From Acinetobacter lwoffii (GTDB lineage Bacteria; Pseudomonadota; Gammaproteobacteria; Pseudomonadales; Moraxellaceae): 64,000 nt of DNA. The DNA lies in assembly GCF_022967985.1 (NCBI RefSeq), contig NZ_JALJVC010000016.1, positions 26,440-90,439 of the forward strand, given 5' to 3'. A model generated the notes under the pieces. That model worked only from the letters and a program-made list of their open reading frames with translations, was not told the origin of the DNA and ran no database searches. Position numbers and translations under genes: made by a program. This document shows, in pieces, positions 33,701-41,366 of this stretch. Every line of letters begins with the position of its first letter. The stretch's first letter is position 1.

Positions 33701-34377
33701 GTAGCGTTCTTGATACGCTCGCCCATCTGCTGTGTAGCATCGGCTGTCTGTAATAGCTCTTTAACAGTAAGACCAAGACCCAGGCCTGCTAATCCTGCTG
33801 CCAGTGTCCCTACTGCTGCCTTGGCGGTATTAAACCCTTGTTTGGCCTTATCAGCTGCACTACTGGTTTCCTTGAGTTCTGTATTGGCTTTATTTACAGC
33901 GGTGTCAAACTCATTGAATGCTACCTCAGCTTGCTCTACCTCCTGCTCCAGCTGGTCTACCTTTTGCTTAGCTGCTTCAATATCGTGTGGTGAAGCATTG
34001 GTTTTGGAAAATTCTTGGAGTGATTGCTTTGCTCCAACCAGATCAGCTTTTAGTTGCTCAAGTGCTTTCTCAGCCTTACTACCAAAGTCCTTGAAGTTAT
34101 CAGCTGTTTCTTTAGCTCCATCCCCTGCACCTTTGATTGCTTCCGTTGCACCGTTTAGTGTGGCTTTCAGCTTATCAGCTAATTCCAAGGATTCTTTCGG
34201 CACAATTTTAGAAACAGCATCCGATGTCTTTTTAGCCTCACCCTCAAAGCTGGCTGTCCCCTGTTTAATTGCCTGCTGTAAATCACTAAAAGCCTTCTCT
34301 GCACTTTTAGCATTCTGTACTAATCCCTTGGAATCTCCATCCAGGATCAATTTGAAGGTTAAGTTTTTACCGGACAT
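30772..34377 (-). CDS. Tail tape measure protein
   Basis: The 1201-residue protein is the longest in the prophage. It has an N-terminal coiled region with alternating Ala/Lys/Glu heptads (about 1-190), a Gly/Ala/Leu-rich hydrophobic patch near 195, the conserved tape-measure N-terminal domain (about 190-400; QTADATQQMGERIKNAT...LSLSFTHNATRADQASS), a long central coiled coil (about 600-1000) and a C-terminal region with charged repeats. Its length sets tail length; at about 0.15 nm per residue it predicts a tail of roughly 180 nm, a siphovirus value. It follows a terminator and embedded cargo genes. Confidence 0.95.
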   Translation of the reverse strand: MSGKNLTFKLILDGDSKGLVQNAKSAEKAFSDLQQAIKQGTASFEGEAKKTSDAVSKIVPKESLELADKLKATLNGATEAIKGAGDGAKETADNFKDFGSKAEKALEQLKADLVGAKQSLQEFSKTNASPHDIEAAKQKVDQLEQEVEQAEVAFNEFDTAVNKANTELKETSSAADKAKQGFNTAKAAVGTLAAGLAGLGLGLTVKELLQTADATQQMGERIKNATNSTEEYTMVQARLLDLANKTFRPLQEAQEVYLATAGTMKSLGYTTEQILAVTESLSLSFTHNATRADQASSAQDALAKSMAKGAVDADAWMSIITGADNVVKDMAESTGRTEEEIRQLGASGKVSIKELTTALIESRDRNEELANSMENSTADAAVALRNNLTDVIAKLNEKHQISARLSEAMLTLGGDMSWLTTLFEDAIGAVEAITERYAGLESETQALKDALSSTYELFKSIISGAWELGKTIDDVLGAAFTTFASLLGSFVGDATSAGEQVSFLTRVLQGLSLVFGMVEDGIAGIKIGLNLITGAFYTLASAANSVMAAITWGDVSKQFAANADLMKDKAKQYYAEADKEAMGFKSKYVERLEEMSKTEQQKNQEKADSAKATLEKIDADEASSAQNRIKAAQDYANAAIAANEGVLSEQLKSELAAKGYAVAMDEAGKVTVAAMDAAGQKLTEAQQKTEAIKVATENLRIADEEYLAFQKQAAIERAALEKQIQQAKASGDLNELKQVQDKINQINTKEQELQTNRNQRQTELLALNQKTADGSATAYTRASELAQKFGVDLDKALNKVSEQFTKSSEDIDKLGVDLKELGVNGKQAGDVTYEAWLKWLETAKSQAEIDMAKAKLQEFGDQGKVSTSQVEQGLIAIKLQAQGLPDDIDPVTEAFKRLDIQTKEQLKLSAQQALMDYITIRDSGKATAEGIQKAYEKAAQSAAASGDAGVIAATNAANAGRNLEIQIDDTGVAAVKSMDEWEKSNHRVRDSARGIGDGYRHAGQIAREEAKTSTEAWADAVNKAKGDFNKEMKRQGEALSKGIYGYDSYTKDDVLSQLKSKGYSDKEAQKLAGTIWSKALEADRDAKAQGLGKDGNPAMKALINAEFDRAAANGLTTQHGTNKINELLRSINMSSTGSSGLNDYAPSIPSVPSVRDTSQPTKEVTYNFDFNGKQMQFSGPAGQESLMNELVNQLKIQARST

Positions 34378-34401
34378 ATAAACCTCTGAACTTTGCGCAA
34401 T

Positions 34402-34428
34402 AAAAAACCCTGCTCAGGGGCAGGGTTA
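34402..34428 (-). terminator. Terminator between cargo genes and the tape measure gene
   Basis: AACCCTG and CAGGGTT form a 7-bp stem; on the minus strand TTTTTTATT follows. It isolates the upstream membrane-protein genes from the tape measure gene. Confidence 0.8.
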
Positions 34429-34448
34429 TAAAAATTAGATGTTAAGCA

Positions 34449-35087
34449 TTATGTGCAAAACTTTTCCCATACAGTTTGAAACTCACTAGATTCTATATTC
34501 TCCCCATCGATAGCAACTATCGCAGGACTTGCTATAAATCGTTTGAACCCAGTGTAACCACCAAAACTGTTTTTGCTATTTACTTCACCACACATACCGT
34601 TCTGATTACGTATTTGTGCACTTTCAGGATCTTTCAGGAAGTTCTTCAATGCAATTTCAGCATCCACCTGCATTGCAATAGCACGATCACGTGCCTCTCT
34701 CTCCCGATTACGCCGTTCTTTCTCAGCTAATTTAGTGGCCTCACGTTCAGCCTCGATCCTTTGTTGCTCTTCAGAGCGTGCTTTACGGTCTGCTTCACGA
34801 GCTAGCAGCTCAGGACTTGCTGTTCCATTTTTTAAAGCCTTCTCTTCAGAAGCTTGAAGGAGTATGCCTGAAAAACCTAATAAGAAAAATATACCCACAC
34901 CCAACCAGAGACCTTTAATAGATGGACTTATTTCAGTTATCTTTTTCTGAATTGGGGGTAACATCAAAATACCAGCCAATATCATAAATATACTGCCTAA
35001 AAAGCTCTCGCCAAGCAGTGACAACCCTCTAATAATAAAGACCACCCCAAAAAACCAAAGGAATACTGCAATTAATTTATTTTTCAT
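34449..35087 (-). CDS. Membrane-anchored protein with a Cys-containing C-terminal domain (prophage cargo)
   Basis: The 212-residue protein has three hydrophobic helices (about 4-20, 28-44, 58-77), a highly charged coiled coil (about 92-140, mostly Arg, Glu, Lys, Ala), and a C-terminal domain (about 142-212) with the pattern P-x-S-A-x-x-R-N-Q-x-G-x-C-G-E-V and a final Cys211. The same domain ends the lipoprotein at 36459-36797, so the domain is probably periplasmic or surface-located. It overlaps the stop of the 93-residue gene (TAATG). It is not a known tail gene. Confidence 0.75.
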   Translation of the reverse strand: MKNKLIAVFLWFFGVVFIIRGLSLLGESFLGSIFMILAGILMLPPIQKKITEISPSIKGLWLGVGIFFLLGFSGILLQASEEKALKNGTASPELLAREADRKARSEEQQRIEAEREATKLAEKERRNREREARDRAIAMQVDAEIALKNFLKDPESAQIRNQNGMCGEVNSKNSFGGYTGFKRFIASPAIVAIDGENIESSEFQTVWEKFCT

Positions 35088-35368
35088 TACAAATTACGCC
35101 ATAAGATTTTCACAATTCTGTCTCGGCATAAAATGATGGTGTACTCCTGAAGATCAACACTTTTTACATATTCAGTAGCTGCACAGTGAAGTCTTCCATC
35201 TTCCAGGACGTAGAATCTCGGCTTACCAAGCTCAAGTTTACTTTTAAGTGCCTGATGACTATCCCCAATTCTTACCAAATCACCGGATGGAGTGCGAATG
35301 CTGGTAGTTGTCCTTTCTGCATACGTGAACCCCGACACCAAACATAAAGCTAATAATAATTTTTTCAC
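35087..35368 (-). CDS. Secreted small protein, DUF2845-like
   Basis: The 93-residue protein begins with a signal peptide (MKKLLLALCLVSGFTYA, cut after about residue 17). The mature part has SGDLVRIGDSHQALKSKLELGKPRF, which resembles the DUF2845 pattern V-x-x-G-D-s-x-x-x-V...G-x-P. Two cysteines could form a disulfide in the periplasm. It is translationally coupled to the membrane protein gene downstream. Both are probably lysogeny-expressed cargo within the tail module. Confidence 0.7.
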   Translation of the reverse strand: MKKLLLALCLVSGFTYAERTTTSIRTPSGDLVRIGDSHQALKSKLELGKPRFYVLEDGRLHCAATEYVKSVDLQEYTIILCRDRIVKILWRNL

Positions 35369-35420
35369 AATAACCCCCTAAATAGTTATTTTCCAATCAT
35401 AACTTTAGGGCGCTGCACGA

Positions 35421-35981
35421 TCAATCAGAAACCATTTCTATCTTAAATGACTCAAAGCCTTTCTTATCAGATTGTGCCACACGTGCAGCTACGGCGTTAT
35501 TAAAGATTCCCTGTTTATACATCTTGTTTGCAGCCTTAACGTAGCCCTGGAATGCGCCGTAGGTCATTTTCATGATCTCGCTATGCTGATGGCCCATGGA
35601 TACCAGAAACTGGAATGAATCAAACCAAGTCGAGTCATCTTTCTTTTTAGCTCCACGCTTTGGCTTTTCATATTTGAAGTAAGCCTGATTAACGAGAAGC
35701 ACTGCTTTAAGCAGATCTTTGAATCTTTGCTCATCAGCAGCAAGTTCTACCAGTGATTCATGATCCAGATCGGTGACGCATGCCACAGTCGAAATGACCT
35801 GCACACCGTGAGCTTTAAATAGCCCTGTCAAAATCTCATCTGAATTATTTTGGTCTTTGATGAAGTTCTTCAATACTTCAGCATGCATTGCCCAAGTGTC
35901 GAAGTCTTTCATCTGGATCTGACGTACTTCAATGTCATTGATTTTGAGGTTCCGATTCGTTGCTAGGAAAAAATCATTCAT
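35421..35981 (-). CDS. Probable tail assembly chaperone
   Basis: The 186-residue protein has an N-terminal domain with EVRQIQMKDFDTWAMHAEVLK, similar to tail chaperones that follow the tube gene, a basic linker (KPKRGAKKKDD) and a C-terminal helical domain with WFDSFQFLVSMGHQHSEIMKMTYGAFQGYV, typical of the gpG-T-like extension. Here the two parts are in one frame, so no programmed frameshift is needed. It precedes the tape measure gene, as expected. Confidence 0.7.
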   Translation of the reverse strand: MNDFFLATNRNLKINDIEVRQIQMKDFDTWAMHAEVLKNFIKDQNNSDEILTGLFKAHGVQVISTVACVTDLDHESLVELAADEQRFKDLLKAVLLVNQAYFKYEKPKRGAKKKDDSTWFDSFQFLVSMGHQHSEIMKMTYGAFQGYVKAANKMYKQGIFNNAVAARVAQSDKKGFESFKIEMVSD

Positions 35982-36010
35982 GATGGGTCTCTGAAATAAA
36001 TTTTAGACAT

Positions 36011-36036
36011 TAAAAAAGCACCCGAAGGTGCTTTCT
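36011..36036 (-). terminator. Terminator upstream of the tail chaperone gene
   Basis: AAAGCACC and GGTGCTTT form a strong stem with a T-run on the minus strand. It would stop transcription entering the chaperone gene unless antiterminated. Confidence 0.8.
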
Positions 36037-36257
36037 ATTAAAGATTTAGTCTAGTACTCGTCTATGTTGTGAAAATTACTAACATTTCGTTAATCAAATC
36101 TACAAAATAATTTCATCAGAAAAGCATTCTTACGCAAACCTAGAAACCTATAACTTTAGACCTGAATATCTTACATATCCCGACATAGCTGATACATCCG
36201 TGATTTAAATCATTCTCTACACTGAAATTAGGTCTTAGAAACGTAGAGGAAATTCAA

Positions 36258-36428
36258 TTGAAAAAGTATTCGAAAATTCTAATCTTAGCTTTAATGGGAT
36301 TTACTGGTACCGTGGCTATCGCAGCTGACTCGATTCCAATAGAAGCCACTGCCGCAGCTGAAGCGCAACAGGTTGCTTTAGAATATGGAGATGGTAAGGA
36401 CCAAAAATCCGAATCATCTGGTGAATAA
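36258..36428 (+). CDS. Small secreted protein on the opposite strand in the tail module
   Basis: A TTG start preceded by AGAGGA with 7-base spacing opens a 56-residue frame. It has a clear signal peptide (KKYSKILILALMGFTGTVAIA) and a short mature part of about 34 acidic residues. It is transcribed against the structural genes and ends at a bidirectional terminator. This is the layout of an independently expressed moron gene. I do not recognise a family. Confidence 0.6.
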   Translation: MKKYSKILILALMGFTGTVAIAADSIPIEATAAAEAQQVALEYGDGKDQKSESSGE

Positions 36429-36430
36429 AA

Positions 36431-36458
36431 GAAAGCCCTTAATTAAAGGGCTTTTTAA
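36431..36458. terminator. Bidirectional terminator between two cargo genes
   Basis: AAAGCCCTT and AAGGGCTTT form a 9-bp stem, with T-runs after it on both strands. It ends both the secreted-protein gene and the convergent lipoprotein gene. Confidence 0.9.
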
Positions 36459-36797
36459 TTAATTCCAGCTTGGCGTACAAGCACTCTTCCATGACAACTC
36501 AAATTGCTTTTGATCCGTCTGATTTTCTACAAGCACTATATTTTTCTGAAGCACAATGAAACGCTGGAAGGGAACATAATCACTATCTGCTTCTTTATAG
36601 CTTACCTCTCCACACTCTCCTATTTGATTGCGGAACTTTGCCGAATCAGGGTTGGGAATAAATTCTTTTGTAGCTTCTTTTGCAAATTCAAGCTGTTCCT
36701 TTTTGCTTGTTTCTAAATCAAGATGCTGACCACTAGATTCCTTGTGTCCACACCCAGCTAAAATCACAATAAAAAAGAATAAGCTTAAATTTTTCAT
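36459..36797 (-). CDS. Lipoprotein sharing the C-terminal domain of the 34449-35087 gene
   Basis: From the ATG at 36797 the protein is 112 residues, beginning with a lipoprotein signal ending in LAGC (Cys16). Residues 48-108 carry P-D-S-A-K-F-R-N-Q-x-G-E-C-G-E-V and a conserved C-terminal Cys107, closely matching the C-terminal domain of the membrane protein at 34449-35087. So a single unrecognised domain is presented once on a membrane stem and once on a lipid anchor. It converges on the secreted-protein gene. Confidence 0.75.
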   Translation of the reverse strand: MKNLSLFFFIVILAGCGHKESSGQHLDLETSKKEQLEFAKEATKEFIPNPDSAKFRNQIGECGEVSYKEADSDYVPFQRFIVLQKNIVLVENQTDQKQFELSWKSACTPSWN

Positions 36798-36944
36798 AAT
36801 ATCCCCATGTATTAAGGGCGACACTTTACATTAATTTTCAATCTTATTTAAAGCCTCGGGAGAGTGGATTTGTAAAGTTATGTTTTACTATTTTAAGTCT
36901 TTTTAAAATTGACCCTATATATCCAGGTGAAACTTCCACTTATC

Positions 36945-36967
36945 AAAAAACCGCCCCAAAGGCGGTT
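36945..36967 (-). terminator. Terminator below the major tail protein gene
   Basis: CCGCC and GGCGG enclose a five-base loop, and TTTTTT follows on the minus strand. It likely ends the head/tail-tube transcript and the tiny gene beside it. Confidence 0.8.
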
Positions 36968-36981
36968 CTTAGCTTACTAAC

Positions 36982-37059
36982 TTACTGACATACAAAATAA
37001 ATAAAAGTAGAAATAATTATTACGGCTAGGATGGAGACAAATATTTCTATTTTAGTCAT
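36982..37059 (-). CDS. 25-residue single-helix membrane peptide (tentative)
   Basis: An ATG at 37059 opens 25 codons encoding MTKIEIFVSILAVIIISTF and a short polar end, a typical single-pass micro-protein. There is no strong ribosome binding site. A terminator follows 15 bases later. Function unknown. Confidence 0.35.
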   Translation of the reverse strand: MTKIEIFVSILAVIIISTFIYFVCQ

Positions 37060-37200
37060 AGCAGTTTTATTCTTAACATGAACTGAATATCTTTTATATC
37101 CCCATCAGATGAAAATTAGAATAACAAAAGATTACATAATCTTTATTTTTTACTATTTATTAAGTTTCATCTTAAATGTTTTAAGACTTATTACTATAAG

Positions 37201-37248
37201 GCAGGCACAAAAAAAGACGCATAGCGCCGTGGAGTTCTTTGTGCCTGC
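37201..37248 (-). terminator. Large hairpin at the 3' end of the major tail protein gene
   Basis: GCAGGCACAAA and TTTGTGCCTGC form an 11-bp perfect stem around a 26-base loop that contains a T7 run on the minus strand. It lies 6 bases beyond the stop codon. It may protect or terminate the highly expressed tail-tube message. Confidence 0.55.
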
Positions 37249-37254
37249 GTGGGG

Positions 37255-37995
37255 TTATGCTGCGATTTTAAAACGCTCAACCACACCAAATGGGCCTAAC
37301 TGCGCATCTTGCGCTTTGGTTGAATCAGCAAGACATTCAAATTCAAGGTCAAAGCTAGCAAAATCCTCATTAATCAGCGCAAATTCAGTTTCTGGTGAAA
37401 ATTGAACACGCCATAATTCAACAGCTAGCTTATCCCCGGTTACTGTGTCAATGCCCTTAAATAACAAGGCATACTCATTACCGAGGTTGTTTGCAATTGA
37501 AGTACGTTCAACAGGTCCAGACGTTCCAGACCAAACAACTGGTCCTGCTGGTGCCTGATTAAAAATCACAGTTCCAAATACCGGATCGAGCACATACGTT
37601 GATGCTCCGACTGTATCTTCACCAGATTTGAACACAACGCTGCTCAGGTTGCGCTTTCCAAGATTAATCATTTGCCCCACGGTTACAGTGCCAAGTGTGG
37701 TATCAGTAATAGTGGACTCAGCAACTGTATTTGTATTACCACTGAACACAATATTTTTATTCTGCTTAGTTACCTCTTCAGCAGTCATGGATCCAGTCAC
37801 GCCGGTTGCTTTGCGCAGAACCATATCTTTTGCACGTGTACCATCTTTCGATGTGTAATGGTCTGTACTTTCAGTAGTAATTGCAATAGCAGCGTCAGTC
37901 GTATTGCCCATCGGGTACAATGCACCTACCACACCTTCAACATATTTTGCTGCAAACCATTCACCCTGTAATGAAATTAAATCAGGCTTTGACAT
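37255..37995 (-). CDS. Major tail (tube) protein
   Basis: The 246-residue protein sits between the tail-terminator group and the chaperone/tape measure genes, the standard slot of the tail tube subunit. It is beta-rich with Thr/Gly/Val strands (GTVTVGQMINLG, TYVLDPVFGTVIFNQAPAGP) and ends with FDLEFECLADSTKAQ, resembling the tail tube protein pattern. GAGGTG precedes the ATG. It overlaps the previous gene by 14 bases. High expression is expected. Confidence 0.85.
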   Translation of the reverse strand: MSKPDLISLQGEWFAAKYVEGVVGALYPMGNTTDAAIAITTESTDHYTSKDGTRAKDMVLRKATGVTGSMTAEEVTKQNKNIVFSGNTNTVAESTITDTTLGTVTVGQMINLGKRNLSSVVFKSGEDTVGASTYVLDPVFGTVIFNQAPAGPVVWSGTSGPVERTSIANNLGNEYALLFKGIDTVTGDKLAVELWRVQFSPETEFALINEDFASFDLEFECLADSTKAQDAQLGPFGVVERFKIAA

Positions 37996-38170
37996 CTGCT
38001 TTCACCTCTTTTTCTGTTTTAGTTGTTACTGTAGCTTTTTGTGATTGCTTGACTTCCTCAATCACTCCACGCTGCAATAAATCTTGGATTTGTGCATCAT
38101 CTAGCCCACCTACCACATCGCCCTTTTGAAAGCGACCGACAGGCTGAGTTGCCTTGTATTGTTTTGCCAT
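37982..38170 (-). CDS. Small phage protein, paralogue of the N-terminus of the 39533-39892 product
   Basis: The 62-residue protein begins MAKQYKATQPVGRFQKGDVV and continues with a helical (D/E)AQIQDLLQRGVIEE motif and a charged tail. The same pattern (GHFRPGQEIKGLEAKQLQALLASGAIEEY) forms the N-terminal half of the protein at 39533-39892. The pair flanks the head-tail joining genes. The function is not known. Confidence 0.65.
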   Translation of the reverse strand: MAKQYKATQPVGRFQKGDVVGGLDDAQIQDLLQRGVIEEVKQSQKATVTTKTEKEVKADVKA

Positions 38171-38179
38171 GACTGGCTC

Positions 38180-38602
38180 CTAAATGAATTTCTGTGATTC
38201 AAAAATAATAGTGATGTATGCAAAGCCCGGACTATAACCATCCCGAACCGATATGAAATCCAGTGTTGTGCGTGATGCTTGAGGCTGCCAACCGGAAAGT
38301 AGTTGAATTACTTTTTCAGTCAAAAGCCCCGCTTCATCACTTACAGCACGTCCATCGGTCATTTGAGATTGAGCATTGCGGCATGCAACCGTAACCGCCC
38401 ATTGCTGACCGATCTGATTGATGCTTCCACGACCTGCACTAGCTTTCTTGTCTATGCGGACAAAATTGACATGTGCTGACGGCGTGACCTGCGACATCTC
38501 GGTTACGGTGACTGAATTCAACGGCGTATAGATCTGCTTAAATTCTGGAATTTCTTTCAGCTTTTCTGCAATCTCATCACGCACCGCGAAGAAGGTGCTC
38601 AT
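38180..38602 (-). CDS. Gp37-like minor tail / tail terminator protein
   Basis: The 140-residue protein resembles the Mu Gp37-like family (FFAVRDEIAEKLKEIPEF, then ADGRAVSDEAG...LLSGWQP). These small beta-alpha proteins cap the tail tube at the head side and set the end of polymerisation. It overlaps the virion morphogenesis gene by 26 bases, as expected for this module. Confidence 0.75.
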   Translation of the reverse strand: MSTFFAVRDEIAEKLKEIPEFKQIYTPLNSVTVTEMSQVTPSAHVNFVRIDKKASAGRGSINQIGQQWAVTVACRNAQSQMTDGRAVSDEAGLLTEKVIQLLSGWQPQASRTTLDFISVRDGYSPGFAYITIIFESQKFI

Positions 38603-39074
38603 CTATAAAACTCCCAACAATATCCAAAACCATAACCTCATCTTCAGCATCAAGACCGAGTTGAGTCCGAGGCGGTAAAATCGACTGCTTAACTTTCCGA
38701 TATTGGCCACCCACTGCAAAAGTGATGTATTGGCCATTCTTGGGCAGGATTGTTGCGCCGTAATGCAGATGTGGTGCGTACACAACATCTGTACCCACCT
38801 CCACACCACTTGAAAGTACATTGTGTGTGTAGGAATTCATTAGACGACCAGTATCACGCAGTGTTTCGCCACCTTGCAGCTTGGCTCTCCATGAAATCTT
38901 CCACGGGTTACCATCCACACCAGTACCGGTTAAAAACCGATTGTGGACACTACTTTCAAGCCCAGCACCGATCTCATCAAACAACTGGCTCTTGAGTGAA
39001 TCAAAGTCACCTAATTGATTCAGCACCGCTTCAATAGGTGAACTATCTGCCTGAATGGTTATTGCAAAAGCCAT
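38577..39074 (-). CDS. Virion morphogenesis protein, Mu gpG-like
   Basis: From the ATG at 39074 (SD GAGG) the product is 165 residues. The family features are visible: GLESSVHNRFLTGTGVDGNPW, LRDTGRLMNSYTH, and APHLHYGATILPKN. Mu gpG-like proteins take part in head completion or head-tail joining. Both flanking genes are also Mu-like. Confidence 0.85.
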   Translation of the reverse strand: MAFAITIQADSSPIEAVLNQLGDFDSLKSQLFDEIGAGLESSVHNRFLTGTGVDGNPWKISWRAKLQGGETLRDTGRLMNSYTHNVLSSGVEVGTDVVYAPHLHYGATILPKNGQYITFAVGGQYRKVKQSILPPRTQLGLDAEDEVMVLDIVGSFIDEHLLRGA

Positions 39075-39081
39075 AAACACC

Positions 39082-39525
39082 TCACTTCATGCTGGGCATT
39101 TGATCTAGGATAGAATCCCCAAATACACCACCGGTATATGAAGTACCGACTGGCGCCGTCGAAGGTCGCCCTTTAGGTTGGTCGTCGCTGATTTGGTTAC
39201 TGGTATCTAGAATTGCCAGTGAGTTTTTACCATCACGCACACCCTTTAAGAAATCTATCGCCATCCTGTAACGGACTTCGGTAGCTTCAGGTGCTTCCTC
39301 GAAATAAAGTTTATAGCGAGCAATTTCACACACTATTCGCTTTAAATTATTAGGCACATTGGGCAAGGGTAATGGGTAACGTACTGCTAGATATCCGTCC
39401 ACTTCCTCACAAGCATCTTGCAATGCTGTGTCTAATGGATCTGGAGCATCAGCAGGAAACATGAGCGCAAGGTTAAGTACGTTTTCACCAAATCGAGCGA
39501 CTAAATCATCTTTAGTCGCATACAT
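39082..39525 (-). CDS. Gp36-like head completion protein (DUF1320)
   Basis: The 147-residue protein begins MYATKDDLVARFGENVLNLAL, the DUF1320 hallmark, with the DACEEVDGYLAVRYPLPLP turn. DUF1320/Mu gp36 proteins are head-tail connector subunits. The gene lies between the major capsid area and the gpG-like gene, as in Mu. Confidence 0.88.
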   Translation of the reverse strand: MYATKDDLVARFGENVLNLALMFPADAPDPLDTALQDACEEVDGYLAVRYPLPLPNVPNNLKRIVCEIARYKLYFEEAPEATEVRYRMAIDFLKGVRDGKNSLAILDTSNQISDDQPKGRPSTAPVGTSYTGGVFGDSILDQMPSMK

Positions 39526-39532
39526 AGATCAC

Positions 39533-39892
39533 CTATTTGGTTTCATCAGCAGGTTTTTCACCGGCTTTAGGTTTTGCGGCAGGTTTCACCTTTTCAAGTT
39601 CAGCCACTTTTGCCTTTAGCTCAGCAACTTCTTGATCAGCCTTGGCCTTGTCCGCAACTGCTGCCTGATTGGCTTCAGTTAAGGTTTTATTTGCTGCTGT
39701 TAACTCAGCATTGGACTTTTCAAGTTCAGCCAAGCGTGCGGCCGTGCCATCTGCCTTAGGTTCTTCCGGCTCTTGATATTCTTCAATAGCGCCAGATGCT
39801 AAAAGGGCCTGAAGTTGTTTAGCTTCAAGCCCTTTGATTTCCTGACCTGGACGAAAATGTCCGATCGATTGTTTTGCAATGTACTTCGACAT
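39533..39892 (-). CDS. Head module protein with a C-terminal coiled coil
   Basis: The 119-residue protein has an N-terminal segment that matches the small protein at 37982-38170, then a long coiled coil (about residues 50-100, with LEKSNAELTAANKTLTEAN) and a Lys/Pro-rich tail. Its position between capsid and connector genes suggests a scaffolding or connector-assembly role. Confidence 0.65.
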   Translation of the reverse strand: MSKYIAKQSIGHFRPGQEIKGLEAKQLQALLASGAIEEYQEPEEPKADGTAARLAELEKSNAELTAANKTLTEANQAAVADKAKADQEVAELKAKVAELEKVKPAAKPKAGEKPADETK

Positions 39893-39902
39893 GTATTACT
39901 CC

Positions 39903-40976
39903 TTAAACGAATCCACGACCGCCGACTAAACCGTTCTTGTTGTTTGGAACAGCAAGCGGAGATGATTCAGCAAGCATCTGAATACTTGAAGGGTTCTTTT
40001 CTTGCCACTGACCCAAATAGAATTCTAGAGCTTGGCCAAATGCCTCAACGTTTTGTAATGCACAATGTGCAATCCATCCATTCGCATCCGAAACAAGACC
40101 AAAAAAGTCTTCAGGAATAAAGCGATCAGAGGAGCCGCCCATATTGTGACTCACGTCATAAGTCCAGATTTCAATGTTATCCACTGTGCCACGGAATTGG
40201 GGCTTATCAGCTTGATCGAAAGTCGGAGTTAATGGAACACTGATACCAGCATACGGCGCAATGAACTTCTCCTTGAACTCTGGATCCTTGATTAAGGTGT
40301 TATATACCTTAGATGTGGTCAAGGCCATGATAGGTGATGTACCTGAGTGCTCGATAGACAAGTCAATCATGGCTTGAATATCTTTCACTGGAGTAGCACC
40401 AACCTGTCCCCATTTAATTAATGGTGCGTAGTTACAAGCTGGATTACGCTCATAGTCCACTTCGTACATCGGGAAGTCTGCAGAAGCAAAAGTAGTTTTA
40501 CCGTAGAGAAGCACATCACGCGCAATTAATAGCTTTCGGTTTTCAATTGACTGACGAAGATATAAAGCCTTTTGAGCCTGATCAATCAGCAATAGATCCG
40601 CATCAGACAAACGATTTGAACCGGTCGCAATTACACCAAATCGACGTAAACGTGCAATAAGCGCTGTGTTCTGCACCTCACTTGGCATGACCGTCATCAT
40701 AGGTTTCAGGTAAGCCGGCTTAACGAATTTCACGTTGCCAGATTCACCCACTTTAATTTGACGACCTGCTGCAGTTGGGGTAACAAACGGCGCAAGTGGA
40801 GTCGCTGTATTTAACTCACCAACTGGTACTTCTTTTTTAGTGTATGAAACACGTTGTGGAAAGAAGCGATCCATCAACCAGGTATCAACTTTTTGAGTGG
40901 TATCTGTTAACAATAAAAGTTGTGGCACATCCAGCAATTCAACCGGTGCATTTTGAAATGTAAAAGTTTGACTCAT
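39903..40976 (-). CDS. Major capsid protein, GpE family
   Basis: The 357-residue protein matches the phage major capsid protein E family (PF03864): RVSYTKKEVPVGEL, PTAAGRQIKVG, IARLRRFGVIATGSN and the C-terminal DANGWIAHCALQNVEAF. It follows a lambda D-like decoration protein gene after 3 bases, the usual pairing in lambda-like heads. It forms the icosahedral shell. Confidence 0.9.
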   Translation of the reverse strand: MSQTFTFQNAPVELLDVPQLLLLTDTTQKVDTWLMDRFFPQRVSYTKKEVPVGELNTATPLAPFVTPTAAGRQIKVGESGNVKFVKPAYLKPMMTVMPSEVQNTALIARLRRFGVIATGSNRLSDADLLLIDQAQKALYLRQSIENRKLLIARDVLLYGKTTFASADFPMYEVDYERNPACNYAPLIKWGQVGATPVKDIQAMIDLSIEHSGTSPIMALTTSKVYNTLIKDPEFKEKFIAPYAGISVPLTPTFDQADKPQFRGTVDNIEIWTYDVSHNMGGSSDRFIPEDFFGLVSDANGWIAHCALQNVEAFGQALEFYLGQWQEKNPSSIQMLAESSPLAVPNNKNGLVGGRGFV

Positions 40977-40979
40977 GTC

Positions 40980-41366
40980 TTAGTTCCCCACAACTTTACG
41001 AAGTTCGATTTTGTTTTTTAATGCTTGTGCGCGTACAGCATCATATTGAGCGGTGGTCAGCGGCGTTCCATTCACTGTTACTACTGCAATATCAAATGCA
41101 CCCTGTACATAGAGCGGCATTTCAAAATTATTTGCAGCATGGTAAGTAGCTTGCTCTGCTGTGAAATCTGATACAGCAATAGCATTCCAGTCACCCACCA
41201 CACCCGTGGTAACTGCAGGATGATCAGCCACATTATTGGCATCTACGTTAAGTAAATCGCCGCGCTTATATGCTGTACCAGTTTTTACTTTGGCATTTTC
41301 TGTACGTACGCCATCACCGACCACTAGCTGTTTATTTTCAATAGTGCCTGTTAATACTTGGCTCAT
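40980..41366 (-). CDS. Head decoration protein, lambda gpD-like
   Basis: The 128-residue protein matches the head decoration protein D family (PF02924), with the motifs GTAYKRGDLLNVD, NAIAVSDFTAEQAT and PLYVQGAFDIAVV. Such trimers stabilise the expanded capsid at threefold sites. The ATGA overlap with the protease gene indicates coupled translation. Confidence 0.9.
   Translation of the reverse strand: MSQVLTGTIENKQLVVGDGVRTENAKVKTGTAYKRGDLLNVDANNVADHPAVTTGVVGDWNAIAVSDFTAEQATYHAANNFEMPLYVQGAFDIAVVTVNGTPLTTAQYDAVRAQALKNKIELRKVVGN

Noticed and set aside
33647..34381. 244-residue frame opposite the tape measure gene
   Set aside because: It is a Ser/Ala/Leu shadow of the Ala/Lys/Glu-rich coiled-coil coding strand; no start signal or domain.
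37109..37405. 98-residue open frame on the plus strand with a hydrophobic start
   Set aside because: Most of it is antisense to the end of the major tail protein gene and runs through a large hairpin; no ribosome binding site.
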